A stretch of 64,000 nt of DNA from Caviibacter sp963550915 (GTDB taxonomy: Bacteria; Fusobacteriota; Fusobacteriia; Fusobacteriales; Leptotrichiaceae), in contig CAUVEB010000002.1 of assembly GCA_963550915.1 (NCBI GenBank), positions 1 through 64,000 on the forward strand, read 5' to 3'. This document shows, one piece after another, positions 16,345 to 23,727 of this stretch. Positions within the stretch are counted from its first letter, which is position 1; every line of letters starts with the position of its first letter. The position numbers and the translations under genes were made by a program. The notes under the pieces were generated by a model. The model worked only from the letters and a program-made list of their open reading frames with translations. It was not told where the DNA came from and did not search any database.

Positions 16345-16782
16345 CTAAAATTCTAAAATTACATTTACTGGTCCATTTGCCTTTGATACTATGTCCATTT
16401 GTGTTCTAAATTCACCAGTTTTAATATTACTATACTTTTCTTTTAAAATAGATAAAAATTTATCATATATCATATTTGCATATTCAAAATTAGCACTTTC
16501 ATCAAAACTAAGTGTAGTTCCTTTTTTTGATTTTGCATATAAAGAAAAGTTTGGAACTATTAATATATCACCTTGTATATCTACTATACTCTTTTTTAGT
16601 TTTCCTTCTTCATTTTCAAAAAAACCTATTTTAAGTAATTTTTTAACTGCTTTTTCTATATTTTCATCTAGTTCCTCTTTTTTTATACCCACATATACAA
16701 GTAGCCCTTTTTTAATTTCTCTAATCTCACTATTATTAATACATATATTAGCGTAATCAACTCTTTGTATTAAAAGTTTCAT
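16345..16782 (-). CDS. dtd: D-aminoacyl-tRNA deacylase
   Basis: This 145-residue protein removes D-amino acids (and glycine from tRNA-Ala) mischarged on tRNA. The two family motifs are present in order: 'ISPNFSLYAKSKKGTTLSFDESA'-like segment (here 'LIVPNFSLYAKSKKGT', about 77-92) and the C-terminal 'TGEFRTQMDIVSKANGPVNV', the latter holding the Gly-Pro cis dipeptide that excludes L-amino acids. Start and der stop share TAATG, so the genes are translationally coupled. Confidence 0.93.
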   Translation of the reverse strand: MKLLIQRVDYANICINNSEIREIKKGLLVYVGIKKEELDENIEKAVKKLLKIGFFENEEGKLKKSIVDIQGDILIVPNFSLYAKSKKGTTLSFDESANFEYANMIYDKFLSILKEKYSNIKTGEFRTQMDIVSKANGPVNVILEF

Positions 16783-18107
16783 TAATATTTGTCCTCATTT
16801 TTTCTATTAAATACTATATCTATAGGACAACCTTCATATCCAAAGTATTCTCTTAACTTATTTTCAATATATCTTTTATATGAAAAATGTACTAATTCAG
16901 GATTATTTGAGAAAAATACAAATTTAGGTGGGGCAACTGATACTTGAGTTGCATAATTAATTTTAACAGCTCTACCTTTTCTTGTAGGAACTGGATTTTG
17001 TGCAACCATATCTGCTAATACTTGGTTTAGTATTCCTGTTGATATTTTCTTATTATACTCTTCATTAATTATTTCAACTTGTGATATTACATCTAAAGTT
17101 CTTTTTCCTGTTAAAGCTGATATTGTTACAATCGGTGCATAGTCAAGAAATGGCATTTCTGCTTTTACTTTTTCAGTAAATTCTTTAACTGTATTATTAT
17201 CTTTTTCAACTAAATCCCATTTGTTAATAGCTATGATTATAGGTTTTTTAGCTTCAAATATTAGACCTGCAACCCTTTTATCTTGTTCTGTAACTAACTC
17301 TGTACTATCTAACATAAGTATACATACATCTGCTCTATCAATAGCTTTTACAGCTCTTAGAACACTGTAATACTCTATATTGTCTTCTAGTTTTGATTTT
17401 TTTCTAATACCTGCTGTATCAATTATTGTATAAGGTTTTGAGTTATATCTAAATTGTGAGTCTATACTGTCTCTTGTAGTTCCAGCTATATCACTTACTA
17501 TACTTCTATCCTTATTTAATATCTTATTAACAAAAGATGACTTACCAGCATTAGGTCTACCTAAAACCGCTATTTTAAGACCTTCTTCTATAACTTCATT
17601 TGTATTATCTGTAAACTTAGAACTAACTAAGTCTAACATATCTCCAAAGTTTGTTTTATGTTCTGCTGATATACCTATTATTGTTTCAAAGCCTAATCCA
17701 TAAAACTCAAGTATATTGCTTTGATCTCTCATATAGTTATCTATTTTATTTACTGCAACTATTACTTTTTTATCTTGTTTTCTTAGTATATTTGCTATTT
17801 CTTCGTCAAGACCTGTTATACCTGCTTTACCATCTACAACAAATATTACAACATCTGCCTCATCTATAGCGACATATGCTTGTTCTTTTATCTTTTGTAG
17901 CATAAAATCTTTACTTCTAGGTTCAAGTCCACCTGTATCAACTAAAACAAACTCTTTACCAAGCCACTCAATATTTCTATAAAGTCTATCTCTTGTAACA
18001 CCTGGTTCATTATTTACTATAGATACTCTATCACCAACAAGCTTATTAAAAAGAGTTGATTTACCAACATTTGGTCTACCTACTATAGCTACTATTTGTC
18101 TTTTCAT
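16782..18107 (-). CDS. der: Double-GTPase ribosome assembly factor Der (EngA)
   Basis: This 441-residue protein has two consecutive G domains and a C-terminal KH-like domain, as in Der, which acts in 50S subunit maturation. The first P-loop is 'GRPNVGKSTLF' (about 9-19) and the second 'GRPNAGKSSFV' (about 184-194). Both domains carry DTxG switch II ('DTGGLEP', 'DTAGIRKKS') and NKxD ('NKID', 'NKWD'). The C-terminal region includes 'PPKFVFFSNNPELVHFSYKRYIEN'. ATGGAGTAAA precedes the start. Confidence 0.96.
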   Translation of the reverse strand: MKRQIVAIVGRPNVGKSTLFNKLVGDRVSIVNNEPGVTRDRLYRNIEWLGKEFVLVDTGGLEPRSKDFMLQKIKEQAYVAIDEADVVIFVVDGKAGITGLDEEIANILRKQDKKVIVAVNKIDNYMRDQSNILEFYGLGFETIIGISAEHKTNFGDMLDLVSSKFTDNTNEVIEEGLKIAVLGRPNAGKSSFVNKILNKDRSIVSDIAGTTRDSIDSQFRYNSKPYTIIDTAGIRKKSKLEDNIEYYSVLRAVKAIDRADVCILMLDSTELVTEQDKRVAGLIFEAKKPIIIAINKWDLVEKDNNTVKEFTEKVKAEMPFLDYAPIVTISALTGKRTLDVISQVEIINEEYNKKISTGILNQVLADMVAQNPVPTRKGRAVKINYATQVSVAPPKFVFFSNNPELVHFSYKRYIENKLREYFGYEGCPIDIVFNRKNEDKY

Positions 18108-18118
18108 TTTACTCCATT

Positions 18119-18697
18119 CTAAAGTTCTACTATATCTATATTACTTACAGCTCTAAAAAGTTCTATTTGTTCTTTTGTGATATATAACTTTAAACTAATT
18201 CTATCTAAATAACTTTTTTCTAATACTTCAATATTATTATTTACTATTATTTTCTCAACATGAGCTAAACTTGTATACTCAAATGCAAGTATAACATAAA
18301 ATTTTTCTACATATTCTCTTATATCTGCTTTTTCAAGTAACAATTTTGCAACCTTTGCATATGCTCTAATAAGACCACCTGCACCTAGTTTTATACCACC
18401 AAAATATCTTGTTGCAACCATTACAATATTATATACTTCTTTTCTTTCAACTATATCAGCCATAGGTTTACCTGCTGTATTACTGGGCTCATTGTCATCA
18501 CTATATTTAAAATATTCCACCTTATTTTCTATTACTCTATATAAAGGGACATTATGTGTTGCATCTTTATGTATGCTATTTATATACTCTATATACTTTT
18601 TAGCCTCAGCTACAGTTTTAACCGGCTTTATATATCCTATAAACTTTGATTTTTTTTCAATAAACTCTATTATTTCTTCTTTTTCTATTATATTCAT
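18119..18697 (-). CDS. YigZ/IMPACT-family protein
   Basis: This 192-residue protein has the UPF0029 (IMPACT) N-terminal domain, with 'KKSKFIGYIKPV', 'ATHNVPLYRV', 'YSDDNEPSNTAGKPM' and 'VMVATRYFGGIKLGAGGLIRAY'. A smaller ferredoxin-like C-terminal domain follows. Bacterial YigZ has no settled activity; eukaryotic IMPACT affects Gcn2 signalling on ribosomes, and its conserved groove suggests nucleic-acid binding. The ATG shares four bases with the stop of the M50 protease gene, so expression is coupled. Confidence 0.9.
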   Translation of the reverse strand: MNIIEKEEIIEFIEKKSKFIGYIKPVKTVAEAKKYIEYINSIHKDATHNVPLYRVIENKVEYFKYSDDNEPSNTAGKPMADIVERKEVYNIVMVATRYFGGIKLGAGGLIRAYAKVAKLLLEKADIREYVEKFYVILAFEYTSLAHVEKIIVNNNIEVLEKSYLDRISLKLYITKEQIELFRAVSNIDIVEL

Positions 18698-19419
18698 GAT
18701 ATAAGTCTTAGTATAATTTTATATAAATACTCAAATATATCTGTATATGCAAGAAGAAAATATAGTATTGCAAAAGAAATAATAGGATTTTTTTCTAAAA
18801 AATAATATGGTTTTGCAAATGTTTTTGGAAATACTGTAAGTGCAATCTTACTTCCATCAAGTGGTGGTATTGGAAATAGATTAAAAACAAACAGCACTAT
18901 ATTTTGCACAGCAAATCTTGATAATATTATATAGAAATATAGCATAAAAGTTGAATTTACCATTATTAATTTTAAAATCATAGTAGATATTATAGCAATT
19001 AGTAGATTCATTGATATTCCTGCTATACTTACTAAAAATATACTTAGTCTTTTATTTTTTAATTTATAGTAATTAATTGGTACCGGTTTTGCACTCCCTA
19101 TAATTATTGGAGATCTTAGTAAAATAAACATAAGTGGCATAAGTAGCCCTTGTAAATCAATATGTCTTATAGGATTTAAACTTAATCTACCCTCATTTTT
19201 TGCAGTGTCATCACCTAAAAAATATGCCATATATCCATGTGATACTTCATGCAGTATTACACTTATAGTAAGTACCCCTACTGTTATTATTAAATCTATA
19301 AAATTAGATTTACCAATATACAGAAATAGTATTAATAACAACAATACTATAAATTTAGCAAAGGGATATTTTGCATCAAAGTACTCAATTTCATATCTTA
19401 GTCTTTTAAATTTTGTCAT
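18694..19419 (-). CDS. Site-2-type M50 membrane metalloprotease
   Basis: This 241-residue protein has about six hydrophobic segments and the M50 motifs: zinc ligands in 'HEVSH' (57-61) and the third ligand in 'FPIPPLDGSKI' near the C-terminus. It belongs to the small PDZ-less group typified by Bacillus YwhC-like 'site-2 protease family' proteins, not RseP. Such enzymes cleave substrates inside the membrane, but the target here is unknown. The 5' end overlaps ddl by 14 bases and the 3' end overlaps the YigZ gene. Confidence 0.88.
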   Translation of the reverse strand: MTKFKRLRYEIEYFDAKYPFAKFIVLLLLILFLYIGKSNFIDLIITVGVLTISVILHEVSHGYMAYFLGDDTAKNEGRLSLNPIRHIDLQGLLMPLMFILLRSPIIIGSAKPVPINYYKLKNKRLSIFLVSIAGISMNLLIAIISTMILKLIMVNSTFMLYFYIILSRFAVQNIVLFVFNLFPIPPLDGSKIALTVFPKTFAKPYYFLEKNPIISFAILYFLLAYTDIFEYLYKIILRLIS

Positions 19420-20308
19420 TTATACTCGCCTCAATTAATAAGTCTAATGTCTTTGAATATGTATATCCTAAATGTGCTAAACTCTTAGGTAATAAACTTG
19501 TTTTTGTCATACCTGGAAGAGTATTTATTTCTATTAAATATGCCTTATTATCTTGGATAATATAGTCTATTCTTGCAAATCCTTTACATTTTGTTGCATA
19601 ATATGCTTTTTTTGTAAATTCATTTATTTCATTTTGAAGTTCTTCTTCAAAAAAATACACATATTCATTTGCACCGTCTTTATCATATTTTGAATTATAG
19701 TCAAAATATGTTGATTTTAGTGCATCTATTCTTACAGGTGGATAAACCTTACCTGAAATTATAGGGACTGATATTTCAATACCATTTAGAACTTCTTCAA
19801 CTAAAGCTTCGTTATCTGTTTCATAAACCTTTTTAAGTGCTAGTTCTAATTCTTTTTCATTAGTTGCAAAACTAATTCCTATGCTAGAACCTCCACTATT
19901 TGGTTTAACTATTACTTTTTCACCTAATTCTTTAGGGAATATGGCTTTTTGTCCAACTCTAAAACTTGTATGTTTTGCAGTTCTTACACCATAACTTTTA
20001 ACTATTCTTTTTGTAATATCCTTATCAAGGCATATCGCACTTGTTAAAAGGTTTGCACCACTATAAGGTATGTTTAAAGTTTCAAGTATAGTTTGTATAC
20101 TTCCGTCTTCTCCAAATGAACCATGAAGTGCTATATATACGAAGTCTACATTCATATCTTTAATTTTAAATATATCTTCTTTTTTGTTAATTAACAATTC
20201 ATAAACTTCATATTTATTTTTATCTAATTCTTTTATTATTTCTTTACCTGTTGCAATTGAAACTTCTCTTTCTGTTGAAATTCCACCGTATACTACACAA
20301 ATTTTCAT
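19406..20308 (-). CDS. ddl: D-alanine--D-alanine ligase
   Basis: This 300-residue ATP-grasp enzyme makes D-Ala-D-Ala for peptidoglycan stem peptides. Landmarks are 'YGGISTEREVSIATGKEI' at the N-terminus, 'ALHGSFGEDGSIQ', 'VKPNSGGSSIGIS' for ATP, 'GFARIDYI' and 'EINTLPGMTKTSLLP' for metal and the second D-Ala. The Tyr in 'IPYSGANLLTS' is the residue linked to D-Ala rather than D-lactate specificity (inference). It overlaps the STAS gene by four bases. Confidence 0.95.
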   Translation of the reverse strand: MKICVVYGGISTEREVSIATGKEIIKELDKNKYEVYELLINKKEDIFKIKDMNVDFVYIALHGSFGEDGSIQTILETLNIPYSGANLLTSAICLDKDITKRIVKSYGVRTAKHTSFRVGQKAIFPKELGEKVIVKPNSGGSSIGISFATNEKELELALKKVYETDNEALVEEVLNGIEISVPIISGKVYPPVRIDALKSTYFDYNSKYDKDGANEYVYFFEEELQNEINEFTKKAYYATKCKGFARIDYIIQDNKAYLIEINTLPGMTKTSLLPKSLAHLGYTYSKTLDLLIEASINDKI

Positions 20309-20766
20309 TTTTCCACCACTTCTCTCATTTTATTTACTACATCACTAAAAACTTTCTTATTATCTTCATTAAGATCTGATAGTATCTCGTGCATTTCTAA
20401 TATATGTTTTGCAATATTTGAGCTTTTGAAATCTTTCTTTTCTATCTTCGTACCATTTACTATTATATCTTCATTTAAAATTACTACAAAATTAAGTATA
20501 CCTGTTTGCTTTAGTGCAGTTAATACTTCATTTGTAGGATTTAGTATACTAAGATACTCATTAAAATCATTTTTAAATTTCATAGTATATTTTGCTATAA
20601 GACCTAAAAAAGTACTGTCTATATATGTTGTTTCACTTAAATCAAGTATTGTTATTTTATCTTTTTCAAGAAGTTCTGATACCTGCTCACTATTTCTCAT
20701 TGTTGCACTTGTACATACTTTAACTATATTATATTTCTCAAGTGTAGCATATAAAATGTCGTTCAT
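20305..20766 (-). CDS. STAS-domain protein (anti-sigma antagonist-like)
   Basis: This 153-residue protein has a STAS domain at about 1-100. The phosphoacceptor region 'LDLSETTYIDSTFLGLIAKY' (41-60) keeps the Asp50-Ser51 pair used by SpoIIAA and RsbV, with Ser51 the predicted phosphorylation site. About 50 extra residues at the C-terminus form charged helices. No kinase (RsbW/SpoIIAB type), phosphatase or alternative sigma factor is adjacent, so partner and output are unknown. It lies between the SPFH gene and ddl in a tight operon. Confidence 0.82.
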   Translation of the reverse strand: MNDILYATLEKYNIVKVCTSATMRNSEQVSELLEKDKITILDLSETTYIDSTFLGLIAKYTMKFKNDFNEYLSILNPTNEVLTALKQTGILNFVVILNEDIIVNGTKIEKKDFKSSNIAKHILEMHEILSDLNEDNKKVFSDVVNKMREVVEK

Positions 20767-20778
20767 TTGTTCTCCTTA

Positions 20779-21609
20779 TTATCTTAAAACGTCTGATATT
20801 AAAGTTTGACCTTGACCTTGAACTCTTGGTAATTCTCCGTTCCATTTTTCTATAGCCATTTTTTTAAGTAATTGTGGTGTAAGTGAATTACTTTCCACTA
20901 AGTTTGCTTTTGCTTGTAATTCTTTTTCTTGTAATCTATATTCTGCTATTCTTACTTTATTTTCTGCTTCAACTTTTAATTTTTCTTGTTCTGCTCTTGC
21001 TTTTTCAACTGCTTGTTCTGCAACTTTCTTTTGTTCAACTGCTCTTTCATAATCATCAGAAAAATCATGATCTATTATTGAAATATTACTTACAACAAGT
21101 CCATATGTTTCAAAATCATCTTTTAAGTCATCAAATATTAATCTTGATATCTCAGTTCTCTTACTTACAAACTCTTCAATAGTGTATTTTGATATTGTAG
21201 CTTGTACTATTTCTTGAACTCTTGGATTTATAAATCTATTTACATGAGCTCCCATAAAAGATCTATAAAGTTTTTCAGGGTTTGATACACTTGCTTGTAC
21301 TGTTAATTGTATATTAATTGATTGTATATCTTTAGTACTTACGTTTAGTGATTTATCATATTCATATGATTTACTAAATGAATATAGTTTTTCTCTTGTT
21401 TCTAACATATATTTTGTTTGAACGAAAGGTATTTTAAAATGTAGCCCTTCTTCTTGTATCTTGCTTACCTTTCCAAAAGTTGATATTATTGCAACTTCTC
21501 CAGTTTTTACAGTATATGCATTAGATAATATTAAAACTGCTAGAACTGTTAATAAAAATCCTGCTCTCACTATTTTAAAATATTTATATGCTTTTAATGG
21601 ACATTCCAT
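20779..21609 (-). CDS. SPFH/band 7 membrane protein (prohibitin/HflC-like)
   Basis: This 276-residue protein has one N-terminal membrane segment (about 14-33) then an SPFH domain beginning 'TGEVAIISTFGKVSKIQEEGLHFKIPF'. The core includes 'FINPRVQEIVQATISKYTIEEFVSKR'. A coiled coil rich in Glu, Lys and Ala follows (about 190-240) and a short tail. The single-gene arrangement resembles bacterial prohibitin-like proteins more than paired HflK/HflC. Such proteins form large rings that organise membrane domains and modulate FtsH-type proteases. The neighbours are hslO and the STAS gene. Confidence 0.88.
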   Translation of the reverse strand: MECPLKAYKYFKIVRAGFLLTVLAVLILSNAYTVKTGEVAIISTFGKVSKIQEEGLHFKIPFVQTKYMLETREKLYSFSKSYEYDKSLNVSTKDIQSINIQLTVQASVSNPEKLYRSFMGAHVNRFINPRVQEIVQATISKYTIEEFVSKRTEISRLIFDDLKDDFETYGLVVSNISIIDHDFSDDYERAVEQKKVAEQAVEKARAEQEKLKVEAENKVRIAEYRLQEKELQAKANLVESNSLTPQLLKKMAIEKWNGELPRVQGQGQTLISDVLR

Positions 21610-21624
21610 AATTAATTCCCCTTT

Positions 21625-22551
21625 CTAATTTACAGTTTGATATATTTCTTTTTCATCTAAAAATATATATGGTTTATTACAAAAACTACAAACTGCTTCA
21701 ATTTTACCGTCTTCTTTTAATATATTTATCAATTCTTCTTTGCTTGTTGCCCTTATTAATAAGTCTTGAAATTTTTCTCTTGTACAATCACAAGTATATT
21801 CAAGCTCTATTGTTTTAAGTATTTTATACTCTTCTATAAATTCTCTTTTTACTCTTTTATCAACATTTTCAAATATTAGTTTTGCTATTTGCTCTAATGT
21901 GAAATTGTTACTTAATATTGTTGCTGTATCATGTAACATATTAATTTTCTTTGCTATCTTATCAAAAATCTTTTTATCACCATTTGGCATTAATTGAACT
22001 AATATTCCACCCATTTTCTTAATTGTTTTTTTATCTTCATCTTCTTTTATAGATACTTCAATTATAGTTGGTATTTGTTCTGATTTCTCGTAGTAATCTG
22101 TTACTATAGTAGATACTGTATCATTTTTATTGAGTTCTATTTCTGTTACATAAGGATATTTAAGACCATAATCAGCCTCAAAATATACAACTCCTTCACC
22201 TATAGAATATAGTTCTGAGAATTTTTTAGCATCATTTGATTTTATAGCATCTAAAAGCTCAGTTAAATGTTCTTGTGAAAAATAGCTTGATGACATAATT
22301 CTACCGTCCGAGCTATTTCTAACCTTAGCATTACCAAGTATTTTATCACCTTTTACAACTATGCTATACTTAGTATTTTCACCTTTTACATTACCTGATA
22401 ATAGAGCTGATACTGTTATTAAATCAAGCTCTGTTTTCGCTAAAAATGTATCTTCTAAAATCTCTTTAAGTGCTAATTTACCTATACTTGTTGTATCTGC
22501 TATTGCAAATCTTAAATTTTTTGTTATACCTATTAATACTTTTGATTTCAT
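21625..22551 (-). CDS. hslO: Redox-regulated chaperone Hsp33
   Basis: This 308-residue holdase prevents aggregation during oxidative stress. The N-terminal substrate domain has 'LSGNVKGENTKYSIVVKGD' and 'EGVVYFEADYGL'. The C-terminal zinc switch has four cysteines in CXC-X31-CXXC arrangement (Cys254, Cys256, Cys288, Cys291), in 'YTCDCTREKF' and 'CSFCNKPY'. Oxidation releases zinc and activates the chaperone in characterised members. AGGAAGG precedes the start. It is co-transcribed with the SPFH gene. Confidence 0.94.
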   Translation of the reverse strand: MKSKVLIGITKNLRFAIADTTSIGKLALKEILEDTFLAKTELDLITVSALLSGNVKGENTKYSIVVKGDKILGNAKVRNSSDGRIMSSSYFSQEHLTELLDAIKSNDAKKFSELYSIGEGVVYFEADYGLKYPYVTEIELNKNDTVSTIVTDYYEKSEQIPTIIEVSIKEDEDKKTIKKMGGILVQLMPNGDKKIFDKIAKKINMLHDTATILSNNFTLEQIAKLIFENVDKRVKREFIEEYKILKTIELEYTCDCTREKFQDLLIRATSKEELINILKEDGKIEAVCSFCNKPYIFLDEKEIYQTVN

Positions 22552-22552
22552 T

Positions 22553-23101
22553 TTACCTTCCTAAATCTGTTAAATTTGATATTGTAGAATAATATCCTCC
22601 AAATATTATGTCTATATTATGGCTTGTAATTTTTATTTTATACTGCCCTGATTTTTTTACTAAAGTGTATTGGTCTACTACCTTAACCTTAGCTAAATTG
22701 GGATTTTTAAGTGCATTTTTTATTTCATCTTCTATACTAACATTAGTATTGCCCTCAAATGCTTTTTTAAACATACTTTGAAAAACTTCTAAAAACACCT
22801 TTTGTACATCAACATTTTCAATTGATACATTAACTACAACACTTTTATCTTCTTCAATAACAGTGTTTAAAATTTCATAATTAAGATTTTGATACAAGAT
22901 GTCAAAAAATTGTTTTTGTATTTCATTTGTATAATTTATTTCTAAATTTTTTGAAAAACTTTTGTTTTCTGTATACGATATTGCTTCTTCTATTCTTTTG
23001 TTTTGTATACTACTTAAAAAAGAATCTACTGTTTTCTCTGGTGCTAAACCACAACCAAATAAGAAAAATGATAATAGAACTAAAAATATATTTTTTTTCA
23101 T
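22553..23101 (-). CDS. Predicted lipoprotein, NTF2-like
   Basis: This 182-residue protein has a lipoprotein signal, MKKNIFLVLLSFFLFGC, with the lipidated cysteine at 17. The mature part starts with 'APEKTVDSFLSSIQNKRIEEAISYT', which resembles the opening helix of DUF4878/NTF2-like lipoproteins, and continues as alternating strands. No catalytic motif was seen. The start overlaps the FUSC-like gene by four bases and the end abuts hslO. Confidence 0.72.
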   Translation of the reverse strand: MKKNIFLVLLSFFLFGCGLAPEKTVDSFLSSIQNKRIEEAISYTENKSFSKNLEINYTNEIQKQFFDILYQNLNYEILNTVIEEDKSVVVNVSIENVDVQKVFLEVFQSMFKKAFEGNTNVSIEDEIKNALKNPNLAKVKVVDQYTLVKKSGQYKIKITSHNIDIIFGGYYSTISNLTDLGR

Positions 23102-23640
23102 TTTCTATTAAATCCTTTCATAACATTAAAAACTACTGTTACTAATACTCCAATTAAAACTCCAATTACTGTTGCTACAAAACGACCTATTGCATATAGC
23201 TCTGTAGTGTTTATTGGGTTTTGTATTACTAACCCTAAAAATGCTACTGTACCAACTAGTGGAGTTGGTAATCCTAAAATCTTATAACCTAATTTAAAAA
23301 TCAAATATGTTCCTATACCCGATATTATTGGGATGAATATAAGGGGGTGTGGGAATTTAAGATATAAGTAAACTATTATTTTTGCTGCAGGATACCCTAT
23401 AATTATCCCTAAAAGTGTAGCCCATACTCTATCAAACCCAGTTTTAAATGATTTAATAGGCTCACACTGTGATGCTAATGCTGCTGATATACCTGCTGCA
23501 AATATAGCAAATTTATCAAATTTTAAATAATATATACTAACATTTTTTGACGATAAATAGTACGTTATTAAAACTGATATATATACTGATATTCCAACAA
23601 TTATTGAATGTTTATTGCCTTGTTTACTTGTTTTACTCAT
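23098..23640 (-). CDS. FUSC-like aromatic-acid exporter family membrane protein
   Basis: This 180-residue protein has five or six hydrophobic segments, matching the N-terminal membrane half of the ArAE_1/FUSC family ('AAGISAALASQCEPIKSFKTGFDRVWATLLGIIIGY'). The Arg/Trp in 'GFDRVWATLLG' corresponds to the family signature. The cytoplasmic C-terminal domain of longer members is missing, which is usual for the short form. Export of aromatic or other small organic acids is inferred only from family. It is the first gene of the operon running to 15722, with a clear promoter. Confidence 0.8.
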   Translation of the reverse strand: MSKTSKQGNKHSIIVGISVYISVLITYYLSSKNVSIYYLKFDKFAIFAAGISAALASQCEPIKSFKTGFDRVWATLLGIIIGYPAAKIIVYLYLKFPHPLIFIPIISGIGTYLIFKLGYKILGLPTPLVGTVAFLGLVIQNPINTTELYAIGRFVATVIGVLIGVLVTVVFNVMKGFNRK

Positions 23641-23667
23641 ATTACTCCTAAATATCTGTTATACCAT

Positions 23668-23696
23668 ATTATATTACATTTTATAATTATTGTAAA
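23668..23696 (-). promoter_or_regulatory. Promoter for the 23640-15722 operon
   Basis: TTTACA (23691-23696), 17 bases, TATAAT (23668-23673), just downstream of the bamA terminator and about 30 bases before the first ATG. Confidence 0.72.
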
Positions 23697-23724
23697 TAAA
23701 GGACTAACATATAGCTAGCCCCTT
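23693..23724 (-). terminator. Terminator after bamA
   Basis: AAGGGGCTAGC and GTTAGTCCTT can form a stem with one bulged G and two wobble pairs around a short loop, followed by TATTT. It starts a few bases after the bamA stop and overlaps the -35 of the next promoter. Confidence 0.6.
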
Positions 23725-23727
23725 ATT

